Shown here: positions 11,620 to 21,824 of the stretch, piece after piece
Numbering within the stretch: the stretch's first letter is position 1
Layout: the number at the start of each line of letters is the position of its first letter
From: Cyprinodon diabolis
Taxonomy: Eukaryota > Chordata > Actinopteri > Cyprinodontiformes > Cyprinodontidae
Direction of reading: 5' to 3'
Length of the DNA: 64,000 nt
NCBI GenBank assembly: GCA_030533445.1
Contig: CM060081.1
Span: 19,637,611-19,701,610, forward strand
Program-made: the position numbers and the translations under genes
Notes under the pieces: generated by a model
What the model was told of the DNA's origin: nothing
Seen by the model: the letters and a program-made list of their open reading frames with translations, nothing else
The model's database searches: none

Positions 11620-12419
11620 TCAAGAAAAAAAATTAACATAAACCAATAAATAAATAGAAGAAACAATACCTAGCTAGTTATTGTCCTTCAGAGAAAAGTT
11701 GAAAACATATAATCTCAGATATACATACGCTTTTAATTCTGAAGTGGAATTTTACCAATATTCAGACACAAAAATACTTACTCTTGAAAGAATATATATT
11801 TGACCTAATACAGATTCCTTTCGTTTTTTGTCACAGTTAACATTTCAAACTGTAAAAAAATCTCAATATCAGAAAACAGTAGTTACAATTAAAAAACTAT
11901 TACACAACCTTAGTGTCTGTGAAAAGGGGGTTTCCCTCCAAATTAAATAATGCGATTAACCATTTTTGTTGGAAACCTGTGTTCAATTTTATTGTCATAG
12001 AACGGCCTAATTATTGTCCCATTAGACAAAGGTTTTCAGTCAATTAATCAATTAATCGTTTGGATTTACGCTAATCTTAAATTGAAAAAACATGGAATAG
12101 TGGTGAAAATTCTGAGTGACCAGCCAATCAGAATTGAGCAAGGCAAAATGCATAAGAGAATTTTTGAAAGGTAGACAATTATTTTTCTCGGGTCAGTTTG
12201 GTTTGGTTAGCTTCCCCCCCCACTTAATGAATGAAGTCAGCCTTTAAAAGGTACATTTTCTTTTAACTCATTTGTTTAATCATCAAATGTCAAATAAGAT
12301 AAAACAGAATCAAAGCAATTAGGAAAAAATAAAAAAAAAAAAAAATAAATAAAATAAAATAAAAAATGCAGAAACAAGAAAAGAATATTAAAAACAGTTG
12401 GATTAAAGAAAATATGTTT
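11620..12419. other. AT-rich stretch without genes
   Basis: No gene or recognised repeat was seen. A poly(A)/(AAAT)n tract at about 12325-12366 lies just beyond the L2 3' half. Confidence 0.45.
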
Positions 12420-13288
12420 TAGTTGAACTGTTTAACTAGAACAGTCGGGGGCAATCCTAAACAAATGTGTTTTTAGTCTTGATTTCTGCACTTTTACAGT
12501 TTTCTTGAAGTTTGTTCCAGATAAGTGGAGCATAGGAACTAAATGCTGCTTCTCTGTGTTTAGTTCTGGTTCTAGGTATGCAGAGCAGGCTGGAGCCAGA
12601 AGACCTGAGTGGTCTGGAGGGTTGATACACTGATAGCAAGTCTGTGATGTGTTTAGGTGCTAAGCCATTCAGAGATTTATAGACTAACAGAAGTATTTTA
12701 AAGTCTATTCTCTGAGATACAGGGAGCCAGTGTAAGGACTTTAGAACCGGGGTGATGTGCTCTACTTTCTTAGTCTTAGTGAGGACAGCAGCAGCCTTCT
12801 GGATCAGCTGCAGCTGTCTGATCCACTTTTTAGGCAGACCTGTGAAAACACCGTTGCAGTAATCAATTCGACTAAAAATAAACGCATGGATTCGTTTTTC
12901 CAGATCATGCTGAGACATTAGTCCTTTAATCCTGGAAATGTTCTTCAGGTGATAGAAAGCCGACCTTGTAATTGTCTTTAAATGCTTTTGGAGGTTCAAG
13001 TCTGAATCCAGTACTACACCTAGATTTTGGGCCTGATCAGTGGTTACTAGCTGAAGCGACTGAAGCTGTGTGCTAACTTTAGATCTCTCCTCTATTGGTC
13101 CAAAGATTATTACTTCAGTTTTGTTTTTATTCAGTTGAAGAAAATTATGGCACATCCAGACATTGATTTCTTCTAAGCATTTCCTCAGTGCTTGAATTGG
13201 TTCATAGTCCCCTGGTGACATGGTGATGTAAAGCTGTGTGCCGTCTGCATAGTTATGGTAGCTGATGTTGTTGTTTTTTATTAACTGA
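12420..13288 (-). pseudogene. L2-type LINE, 3' half of a split RT
   Basis: The minus-strand frame 13362-12457 encodes the second half of an L2/Maui-group reverse transcriptase and the tail beyond it. Recognisable landmarks are YADGTQLY (the catalytic YADD box with Asp to Gly), the [12 protein letters not shown] segment, [14 protein letters not shown] and LKSLHWLPV. The first residues of that frame, up to 13289, belong to the inserted element described next. The matching 5' half resumes at 18335, so the two halves were one LINE before a 5-kb insertion. The Asp-to-Gly change alone would inactivate polymerase activity. Confidence 0.85.
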
Positions 13289-13494
13289 CACTGCATGAAA
13301 AGTGAGATTTTCGTCCCCGTAAACTCCCGCAGATCTCCCTGATTTTCATCAGTTTCCGACAATTTGCAACCCGCGCTTGTCGCCGTTTGTCAGTGCCACA
13401 AATTGTCGGGAACGGACTGACGTATGTGGAGAGCGATCAGCTGTACTAATGGCCCTAATTAGCATATGAATGCAGCGAACCCGCGCGGCTGGCC

Positions 13495-13668
13495 AGGTCT
13501 GGGTTGAATAACCTACTCGGTATTGGCTGAATCCACTATTCTCAAACAAGTAAAATCGCTCGTAATTGGCAGCAAAACCACACGTGGCCACGCCAGGCTT
13601 TAATTTTCTTACTGAGTATTGGACGGAACCACTTCTTTTTAAACAAGTAAAATCGCTCGTGATTGGTT
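13495..13668. repeat. Imperfect tandem pair, about 110-bp period
   Basis: Two copies of a unit follow one another. Each contains a '...tattggctgaatcc' or '...tattggacggaacc' block followed by 'aaacaagtaaaatcgctcg'. They lie just inside the left terminus of the CACTG element, where such elements often carry sub-terminal repeats that bind transposase. Confidence 0.55.
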
Positions 13669-13815
13669 GGCATATATTTATATTTACATATATATTTACA
13701 TAAATATATATGTAAAGATATATATATTTATATATATATAAATATATATTTATTTATTTACTTATATATATATTTATTCATTCATATATTTATTTATTCA
13801 TATGCTGTGTATTTA
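13668..13815. repeat. AT microsatellite
   Basis: Low-complexity sequence made of TATATA, TTTATATA and TATTTATT runs inside the CACTG element. The 60-codon frame over it is not coding. Confidence 0.85.
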
Positions 13816-13921
13816 TGTTATCGTACACTACTACACAATAATTAGGCTACCATCAAGGACATGAATGAATTTATACAGGAAATGAACATTTGCCAGGAAG
13901 CTGTTTATGCAAAGAAAGAGC

Positions 13922-13927
13922 TTTATT
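13922..13927 (-). promoter_or_regulatory. Polyadenylation signal AATAAA
   Basis: Reading on minus, AATAAA lies about 260 bp past the stop codon of the four-exon candidate gene at 14185-14877. It is followed by T/G-rich sequence (agctctttctttgc). The position suits a 3' untranslated region of normal length. Confidence 0.4.
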
Positions 13928-14184
13928 AAAACAAACACAACTATATACAACGCGAGGATCTGCCCACACATGCGTATCCAAAAATTACAAGTCCGTGAAC
14001 TGTCCGTTTGCCTCCTCGGGGTTGGAGGTAACTGGCAGCATTCCCTTCGAGGCAGGTCCGATGTGCAGACGCCTACGGTGCGTGACCCTGTACTTCGGCA
14101 TCGCTTCTAACTGGGACTGCAGCACAGTTCAGAGAGATCCGGCCTACGAAATGGCGGCGGCCATTCCAGAGTTCCACTTCCTCA

Positions 14185-14877
14185 TCAGCTAGCACACTCT
14201 GCCTCGATTCCAGCAGCTGTAAAAAAAAAAAAAAAACAATGAATCAGCACTATGCGATGGGATGCACTGCGTATGGACACAACACTTCTATCAATGCACC
14301 TGAAAAATCGTCACCAAATAAAGTCTTACTCTCTTTCTTTTCTGAATGCTTACCAGCTTCCGCGCGCAACGTGTTCCCCTGCTGTGTATAACTGAAGCTC
14401 CTGCGTACCGTCTCATAAAACGTCTTACAGGCAGCTGGAAAACAATTAAATGAGAGTGGTATGAATAATAGGAGGTCACCACCTCATTATGGGGCGAGAT
14501 TAGTCTGTGAAAACAAAATGTACAGTTATGATCGGTATCCATCCGTATCTATTTCCTTTTACCGCAGAATGAAAGCATATTCTTTAACTCTTACCCTCGC
14601 TCTGGTTCATAGCGCCTGCAATTTGTCTACGAGTTGTGAAGACGGCGTACTGCTTCCTGTGAATCACAAAAAATACACTTTAATAAAGCTTGTTCTTGCA
14701 AGGCTACTATTAGCCGTAGCTTTAGCTTTTAGCTTAGCTAGCAGTAATCGAACATATATTTACCGCTAGCTTCTCTTCTTTGAGTTCGTCTCTCCCGCAC
14801 AGTTGTTCGACTGCAGAGTCGCCATCGCGTCCAAGAGGAGTTGAAGGCGAGTTGAACGGGGGACGTCGTCCAGCCAT
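14185..14877 (-). CDS. Candidate four-exon small gene, unknown product
   Basis: Exons on minus are 14877-14764 (starts ATG), 14649-14595, 14434-14354 and 14216-14185 (ends TGA). All three introns have GT...AG ends with standard donors (gtaaat, gtaaga, gtaagc), pyrimidine-rich acceptors before exons 3 and 4, and lengths of about 110-160 bp, typical of fish. Reading phase stays open across all junctions, giving 93 codons. Exon 2 has two acceptors 7 bp apart (cacag at 14657 and gcag at 14650); only the inner one keeps the frame. An inverted CCAAT box lies upstream near 14941-14947 and AATAAA downstream at 13922. The product is polar with a basic middle part, and I do not recognise it. It lies wholly inside the CACTG transposon, so it may be a captured host gene or an element-encoded protein. 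Confidence 0.42.
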
Positions 14878-15629
14878 TGATCACGTACCAGAAAAATCCA
14901 AACAAAGGAACTGGAGATAAAGTTCTTCTAAGTATAGCTCCTCCAATCACATACGAGGTCATTGTTATACAGAAGGACTCGCGAGAACAGCTGCGTCTAT
15001 CATCTATTTTTTTTTTTTTTTTGCTTTATTGGCAATTCCCTGTAACAATACAGAGTAATTCAAACAGGAAACACAGATACACAGCAGTTGGTGACATTAT
15101 AACTTAAAAAAAATGAGACATAGAATGTAAAAAATAAATAAAAATAAAACAAGGGAAACAAACATATAAATAAATAAACAAATAAATAAAATAAACATAA
15201 AATAATAATAGCTAGGGGTTTACATTGAGTTTATGGTCATTTAACTTTTTGTAGCTTCCTGTCCTAAACAGTCTTTAAGGAAACAAATTAGAAGATGCAA
15301 TACTGTATATGTGAGAGAGGAGTTGCTGTAAAACAATGGTTTACCACAGATTTAAAACTAGTAATAGCATAAAGAAATATTAAAATTCTAAAACAGTCTT
15401 TAGACTTTTTATCAGCAATTACTGTGGGTAGCACAACTTGTGTTACAGAAAATAGCAGGCTTTGGAGATATGTTCTGGAGAATCTTGATTTATACCATAC
15501 TACAGAACATTTCAAAAGGCTGCTGACTTTTTCTATGTTTATAGGTAAAAATAAAAACTACAAAAGAGCAACTTTGCTGTTCTCCATAAATGTTGGGAAA
15601 ATTGTTTAAAAGTTTGTTGAATAAGGGCG

Positions 15630-15835
15630 TGCTTTGGTTGCCCAGTGTTTAGCGCACAAAATCCATGTACAGAAAGATTCCTTAGTCCTCGACATGGATG
15701 ACCCGGGTTCGAATCCTTGGCCGCATGTCTCTCCCTCTCTCATACCCCCTTTCCTGCCAGCCTACTGCCAAAAAAATGAGACACTAGTGCCGTAAAAACT
15801 CCAAAATGTGCTGTAAAAACTCCCCCAAAAAAAGG
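15630..15835 (+). mobile_element. tRNA-derived SINE
   Basis: A tRNA-like head contains a near-consensus RNA polymerase III B box (gggttcgaatcc at 15705-15716) and an A-box-like 'gtttagcgcac' about 55 bp upstream. A C/T-rich body with 'catgtctctccctctctc' and an A-rich 3' part follow. The arrangement is that of teleost SINEs whose head derives from a tRNA. It is not a functional tRNA: the acceptor and anticodon arms do not pair well. It is nested in the CACTG element. Confidence 0.7.
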
Positions 15836-16319
15836 CTCTTGCATAAAAGCTTCTACAACACAATGCTGTTGATGGTAGATTGTTTTGAAGGGTCAGACAG
15901 GAAAGCTTGGTAAACAAATCTAACATATCTGAGATGCCGATACCATTTACTGTGAAAGAAAGGACAACGGAGAGAAAATGTAGAGAATAATGTAGGAGTG
16001 CTGCTAGAATTCCAGTTCCCAGATCTGTGTTTTCTATTACTTCTACAACCACTAAAACTTATGTTATAAATGTACGTTATTGGCAAGTGAAACCCTGTCA
16101 GAGCTATCCATAGATATCAGCCCAGTTACAGTTTGCCCTGCAAAAATAATCTGCTCTCTTGAAAATCTCAAACTCTTGCCACATCAGGCATCGAACATAA
16201 ACATTTTTTAGTGAAGAACCAACAACTAGTTTTACCCAATCATGAAGTGTAATTAAATATACTTGATATTTTTAACTTTTTTAACAAATAAAAAACTGAA
16301 GAGTGGGGTGTGCAAAATG

Positions 16320-16640
16320 AATCGGCCCCTTTTACTTTCAGTGCAGCAAACTCTCCCCAGAAGTTCAGTGAGGATCTCTGAATGATCCATTGTCGACCTA
16401 AATGATACTAAATAGAATCCACCTGAGTGTAATCAAGTCTCCCGATAAATGCACCTGCTCTGTGATCGCCTCAGAGGTCTGTTTAAAGTGCAGAGAGCTT
16501 CATGAAGAACAAGGAACACATCAGACAGGTCCGAGACACTGTTGTGGAGAAGTTTAAAGCTGGATTTGGAAACAAAAAGATTTCCCAAGCTTTAAAAATC
16601 CCAAGGAGCACTGTGCAAGGAATGCACATTTTACCTTGCT
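16320..16640 (+). pseudogene. Tc1-like transposon 5' fragment
   Basis: From 16503 the sequence encodes the first helix-turn-helix of a Tc1-type transposase (EKFKAGFGNKKISQALKIPR) directly after an ATG. Upstream (16340-16500) is the usual non-coding leader seen in fish Tc1 elements. The frame stops being recognisable after 16625. A separate core fragment lies at 17757-17870, beyond a solo LTR. Confidence 0.7.
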
Positions 16641-16951
16641 GATTCTGATTCAAATTTTACTAACTGATTCTGATTAAAACAAATTTTTGAAATAAATTAT
16701 TTTGTGTATTCTTTTACATAACATTTGCCATTGCTAATGGCATACACAGTAATTTAGCGTACTTTAATTAAAGAAATCAATTCAAGCTAAAATGTAATAG
16801 TCTATAATTAGGTCATACTGAGCCTGATCTATTTGTACCATCTATATGGGGGATATTTATTGCCACACTTTGGGCCACTTAATACCAATTTAGCATCAAA
16901 TAAATGAGGCAGCCCACCTCAGCATTTTTGCTGACCTTATGTCTTTATGAC

Positions 16952-17755
16952 TGTTGGGATCCTTAGGCTTGCCCACCAGAGGGCGCCGAGGATCCTCTTC
17001 TGTTTTATGTTGTTTTCTGTTAGGACTGGGGTTACTGTTGGGATCTGGAGAGTTACCATCTGTCTCCAGCAGAGAGCGCTGTGGGTCTCCTGGGCTGGGG
17101 CCTCCAGCACACCTGAAGCTCATCAGCCCATCAGGAGACCTTTCTTCATAAGCAGCAGTCAGACCTTCCTTCGACGCCGCAGTGTTGACCAAGTTTGGTT
17201 TGCAAACCCTAGCCTCTGTTTATCTAGTGGATTTCAGTAGACTCTTGAGAGAAACTGAATTCTAACCTGCCTCTTTCTTCTCTACTCACAGAAAGCCTGA
17301 CCAAGGTCTGAAGCTCTGGATGAGCTTTACCTGGAAACCTGCCTGCCTGCCCAAGGAAGCCAAACCAGAAGGTCTCAGTCTGGATTCCTCCTTCTGCTCT
17401 CAGGGGAGAGCTAGGAACAAAACCCACGGCTAAGACTCACTAGCCAGAAGCTAGACGCTGCTGCTGCTGAGCTCTCTGCAACTCCCACAATCTCTGGACC
17501 CAACCGGTTCCCCATTCCAAGGATCTGTCTGAACCTCTTCAAGGTACTTTCAGAATTCTCTCTCTCGTCAAACCATCTAACTGCCTGGCTAACTAAACTC
17601 TCATCTCCCCAGAGATAAGTGAAACCAGTTCCGGACCTGCACCAGAACCAGTCCTGAGTTACTCTGTACATTTCCTTAATAAACCTTGTTAACTTTTACT
17701 CTGTCTCCTGTTGGTGTTCTGCCTATGGGTTTAGCTCTTTAAACCTATCATGACA
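16952..17755 (+). mobile_element. Solo LTR (sushi-type family), 5-bp target duplication
   Basis: Begins TGTTGGGATCC and ends CATGACA, flanked by a perfect ATGAC duplication (16947-16951 and 17756-17760). It contains the 'ccaccagagggcgccgaggatcctctt' block and a 'cttaataaacc' polyadenylation site near its 3' end. The same family makes the LTRs at 25340-26131 and 47995-48954, there on the minus strand. It arose by recombination between two LTRs that deleted the element's interior. It inserted into a Tc1 remnant inside the CACTG transposon, making three nested levels. Confidence 0.9.
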
Positions 17756-17756
17756 A

Positions 17757-17870
17757 TGACCACAGTGTACCAATCTTCTGATGGCTACTTCCAGCAGGAT
17801 AATGCGCCATGTTATAAAGCGACTCATCTCAGACTCACTTCTTGAAACTTTTCCACTTAAGTAATTGTGA
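17757..17870 (+). pseudogene. Tc1-like transposase core fragment
   Basis: Encodes DGYFQQDNAPCYKA, the segment around the second catalytic Asp of Tc1-type transposases, then decays within 40 codons. It belongs with the helix-turn-helix fragment at 16503. The transposase middle is missing, and the intervening DNA holds a solo LTR and AT-rich sequence. Confidence 0.7.
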
Positions 17871-18334
17871 ATTGAGCATATTGACAGACATTTTATTTTT
17901 TATCTTAAATGCAAATTTTTTTTTAAATAATTACTGCTCTAAATGTATTGCTCTGTCAGCTAAAGATCTGTTTTGGTCTCTATACTTTAATTAAATGAAT
18001 TAATTCAAGCTAAAATGTAAGAGTCTATACTGAGCCTGATCTCTTTGTATCAGAGATTTTCTTACCTTTTAGAAAAATGTCACTTGGGATAAAACTCCCT
18101 CTGCAACCCTGATTTGCATTTGTGTAGCTCACAGCAAATTTCATTTACATGTTAAAGCCTCCCCTAGAATTCCATGGGGGGTAGGCATGGGGGGAACACT
18201 GCCTAAGAAAGCCCACGTCAATTTCTGACAATTTACGGGAGTTTTCGGCGATGCCTGTAAACTGCCGTTAACCTGAACTTCCACGACAATCTACAGTGCC
18301 GCATATTGACGAAAATCCCACTTTTCATGCAGTG

Positions 18335-18715
18335 GGAGCAAGAGGGAGCATGTAGATATTGAATAGGAGGGGACCCAGGATGGACCCTTGGGGAACCCCA
18401 CATGTGATTTTTGTCATCTCTGATATAAAGTTGCCTACTGACACAAAAAAGTCCCTGTCCTACAAGTATGATTTACACCAGTTGAGAGCTGTACCAGAGA
18501 GGCCTGACCCAGTTTTCCAGGCGCTCTAACAGGATGGAGTGATCTACAGTATCGAATGCTGCACTGAGGTCCAATAGTACCAACACTGTAGTTCTTCTGC
18601 AGTCTTTATTTATACGGATGTCATAAAATACCTTGATAAGGGCGGTCTCTGTACTGTGGTGAGCACAGGAACCTGACTGGAACACGTCAAAGCGGCTGGT
18701 CATATCTAAGAAAGT
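18335..18715 (-). pseudogene. L2-type LINE, 5' half of a split RT
   Basis: Minus-strand translation gives HHSTETALIKV, LLDLSAAFDTVDHSILLERLE and, after a frame change, CGVPQGSILGPLLFNIYMLPL. These are RT motifs preceding the catalytic YADD box. It joins directly to the 3' half at 13288 once the CACTG element is removed. The upstream end is truncated near 18715. Confidence 0.85.
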
Positions 18716-18749
18716 GTTATAATATAATAATAATATAGAACAATTTAAC

Positions 18750-18960
18750 TTTATTGATCTTACGTTGGAGAAATTTACCTCTACATTTAACCCATCCCCT
18801 TGGGGAGCAATGGGCTGCCATCCTGGGGCGCCTGGGGAGCAGTGTGGGGTTAAGGATCTTGCTCAGAGACTCAGATTCGGAGTCTGTGGGAGTGGGGCTC
18901 AAGCGCAGAACCTCAGGATTCCAAGCTCTATACTCTAACCACAAGGCCGCCACTCCCCCC
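18750..18960 (-). repeat. Interspersed repeat with tRNA-like end
   Basis: Contains 'ggggagcaatgggctgccatcctggggcgcc...gagcagtgtggggttaagg' and ends 'tctaaccacaaggccgccac'. This combination recurs widely in fish genomes and its end resembles a tRNA 5' region on minus, so a SINE origin is possible. The frames on both strands here are low value. Confidence 0.45.
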
Positions 18961-20364
18961 AGTGAAGTGTTTGAATGTGGGTCATATACAGATCAGCAAG
19001 CTTGCAATTCAAAGGGAAAATTATGAAATTACCATAGCAAAATATATATATATATATATCCATAATGCATTAGAATATTTAATTTTAGCTGCCACATGAT
19101 TAGTAAATTGATAGATACAGAGCCACAGCAAACTGATGAAAATTTTTGCAATCCCTACATGCAAACCCAAATACATTTTGTCCTTATAGGGCAGACCTGC
19201 TTGGGGAGAAACTGGTCATACAAAGATAGCAAATTTAGTTCCTTCAAAGCAGTGGTTGCATGTTTGAAGAGAGCCGTTTTCTATTTAAAGGCATATTACC
19301 ACCATGCAATGCTGCATCATAGTCAGCACTGTAGCCTACATTAAAATCACTATGAAAAAAATATTTATACTGTGGAGTCTCTCACCACATACAAATCTTG
19401 CTTTTTTTTCTGCTGAAATAAAAATATTAGGTTTTCACTGATTCGAAAATCTGTTTCCAATTGGGCGGTCTGCCAATTGCTATTCCTTCCAACAGAAAAC
19501 ACAACAATGTTCATTTTTTTTCCCTGCATAAATATTCATTCATTTTTTATATTAGGAGCAGAGAAAGAATGGTGACGAGTTCCAAAATACAACAAATAAC
19601 TTCTTTATTTAAATATTTGTTTAAATGTGTCATACATTTATTAAAACTTGGAATAAATATAGTATATAATCAGAATCAGAAATACTTTAATAAATATATA
19701 ATTGATTACATGGACCCTAAATTATATATATTGATTTTATTTTGTAAAGAATATCTAATTATTCCATTATTTAATCAATTATTTCATGTTACTGGGTTGA
19801 AACACATCATAAATTAAGTTAAACTGTCACAAATCTATCAAAGTCAAGGAAGTGGGACCAGAAGACTCCATGTCTGGTTTTGCATGACATTTATTGCTTT
19901 AAATTGATTAATATTTACTTTCTCTGACCCTTTTGGCTTTCATTTCTCTGTTATGTGTTAGCTCAGAGATTTTATGATTATGTCCCATTGGTAGGGTTCG
20001 GCTTGATTCCTTGGATCGGCTTTGGATTCCCATTCCTCGTTTTGATTATGTTTCTTATCATTTCTCAATTCTGTTTCTTTTAAGAAGTTGAATCATGCGA
20101 TTTTACATGTTATTCAATAACTGGCTAGATGAAATAGTCTGAACTTCCCTATTAAATTTAATTCTTTAAACATTTTTCCTTTTGAATCTGACTATAAATT
20201 ATCTCATAGTTATTTTCAAACAGTACATAAATATAAAACAGATGAATGCTAATATAATTTTATGAATTCCTTTCACAGAGTAAATGCTTTATTGTTTAAA
20301 ACCTCATTAAAACACATTTACAAATATCCAGTTTCTGATTCTGCAGGTACTTATGTAGTATAAG
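18961..20364. other. AT-rich stretch without recognised genes
   Basis: A (TA)n run lies at about 19041-19058. The open frames (for example 19461-19817) have compositions set by AT richness and match nothing I know. Confidence 0.5.
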
Positions 20365-21523
20365 TGTCATACTCACTGGGTGCAGGCCGGGGTTCTCTCT
20401 CTGTCTTCTCTGCAGGATGTGAAGGGCAGATGCTCCCTATAACTGCTTATTAAAGCCTTTCTTAAGGATTGGAAACCAGGAGAGGGCGTCAGTTCTTCCT
20501 CGCTTCCTAGAATCATAGACCCAAGCCTGAGAAACTCCAGGTCTGGACCTCTTAAGTCGGGCATACACTATGCGATTTTTTTCAGTCGTGGCACGCAGCT
20601 GCTGCTCATACTGTACGAATAAACGCAGGCTTTAGTTGTACAGTTTGAGTTCACAGCTCACGATTTATGTTTGGTCCGATGCTCTGATGCGATCTACCTG
20701 CTCACACTGTGCGACTAAAAACCATGTCGGACTCAGCTCCGCAGTGAGATGGAGCTTCTCTGTAGCTCTCTATACTGAAGCCAAACAGATAGAAGGGAGA
20801 TATTAAGCTCACTATAGTAAAACGCGCTGCCTTGTCAATTTTTGCATTTTTTTTGCTGAAAGTCCTAAAAAGAAAAGGCGACAAATTATTTGAAAAAAAG
20901 ACATGGCTGAGCAAACATGGCTACTATGGTCTGTCAATTTTATAGACAGAGCTGCATTTCACTCATTGCATCCCTGTCAGCTGCTGTGTTTACATCTGAG
21001 AGGAAGAATAAAAAGAATTATTGTTCTTTGTGCATGCGCCCTAAGCGATTTGCCCAAAACGGTCGATTCCTGATCAGGAGGTGGTCGCGAGAGGCTGATC
21101 GCCGCTCGTAACCCCCTGTACACTACATAACTCCCGATCAGGCTCAAAGTCGGCCCGATGGAAAGATTCTCGCACGACTGGAAAATCGCCCCGGAAATCG
21201 CCCAGTGTACTACCTGAGCTCACCTGCCTGTCCACCCTCAAACACCATCTTCACAAAGGAGAGAACCACTGGATTATCACCAACCTCTGGGACACTACCT
21301 TCACTGGATCAATCCAAGCCCCAACCTTTGTGAATTAAGATTACTCCAATCTTCTCATTTTGTGTCAGAACGTTGCTCACCAGTGCCCTCTTCCATCCCA
21401 GCAGAACTAGACAAGACCAGCCCGCCAGCACCACCTCTGCACTTGTTCAATATACTTCATTAAACTATTTTTTCTGTCTGTGTGGTTGCCCTGATTCAGA
21501 GTCAATCTTTTCTAAACATGACA
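20365..21523 (+). mobile_element. LTR remnant interrupted by a 0.66-kb insert
   Basis: Starts TGTCATACTC and ends AAACATGACA, with 'cttcattaaact' and 'ctgtctgtgtggttg' near the 3' end, as in gypsy LTRs. No 5-bp duplication is preserved at its borders. The insert occupies about 20551-21211; without it, '...ctggacct' joins 'gagctcacctg...' smoothly. A similar tail ('actctgtctgtgtagttg') occurs alone near 56.15 kb. Confidence 0.5.
20551..21211. mobile_element. Inverted-repeat insert, non-autonomous
   Basis: The left end (tacactatgcgattttttt, cagtcgtg) and the complement of the right end (tacactgggcgattt, ccagtcgtg) correspond. ACCT appears on both sides (20547-20550 and 21212-21215), but the left inverted repeat begins about 13 bp inside, so the exact boundary is uncertain. 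The body is non-coding. I cannot place it in a named superfamily. Confidence 0.5.
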
Positions 21524-21590
21524 ATTAATTATTTTATTAACTTGATTCTGATTGCAGTGAGGTACTAGATTCAGTGTCTTGGGTAAGAAG

Positions 21591-21824
21591 TGTCATGATT
21601 GGTTTTAGTTCAAACCCACATGCAGAACACAACGGAGGCTGGGTAAAAGTTTAACAGAGTTTAATAAATATTGTAGACACAAAGACATGAACAGGATCAG
21701 GAACTGGTCCGGGTTGGGTTCACTGAAGTCTGCAGAGATGGATAGTTTGATTAGCTGGGCACACGGATGATCAATGAGTCCTTTAAGATTATTCTGAGTC
21801 TACCTTGACGGAGTCCAGGCTTCT
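21591..21824 (-). repeat. Truncated 3' LTR
   Basis: Corresponds base for base to 25340-25573 except one C/G difference near position 21767. The first 558 bp of the LTR (most of U3) are missing and the interior joins directly. Since both LTRs are copied from one template during reverse transcription, the deletion most likely happened after insertion. Confidence 0.85.

Larger units (their letters stand above)
13289..18334. mobile_element. 5.05-kb DNA transposon with CACTG termini
   Basis: Ends are inverted: CACTGCATGAAAAGTG at 13289 and its exact complement at 18319-18334. The following bases match imperfectly (gRgattttcgtc on both ends). Sub-terminal motifs related to CGACAATTT recur in both orientations near each end. 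It interrupts an L2 ORF. Keeping the LINE frame through the junction requires one 3-bp duplication, read as TGA on the left and GGA on the right (one mismatch). CACTG ends, sub-terminal repeats and a 3-bp duplication fit the EnSpm/CACTA (CMC) group. No transposase is visible inside, so it is non-autonomous. It has later gained a SINE and a solo LTR. Confidence 0.7.

Noticed and set aside
13663..13845. Tyr/Ile-rich 60-codon frame
   Set aside because: Translation of an AT microsatellite.
15630..15720. Functional tRNA gene
   Set aside because: The B box is good, but the stems do not pair and a SINE body with an A-rich end follows.
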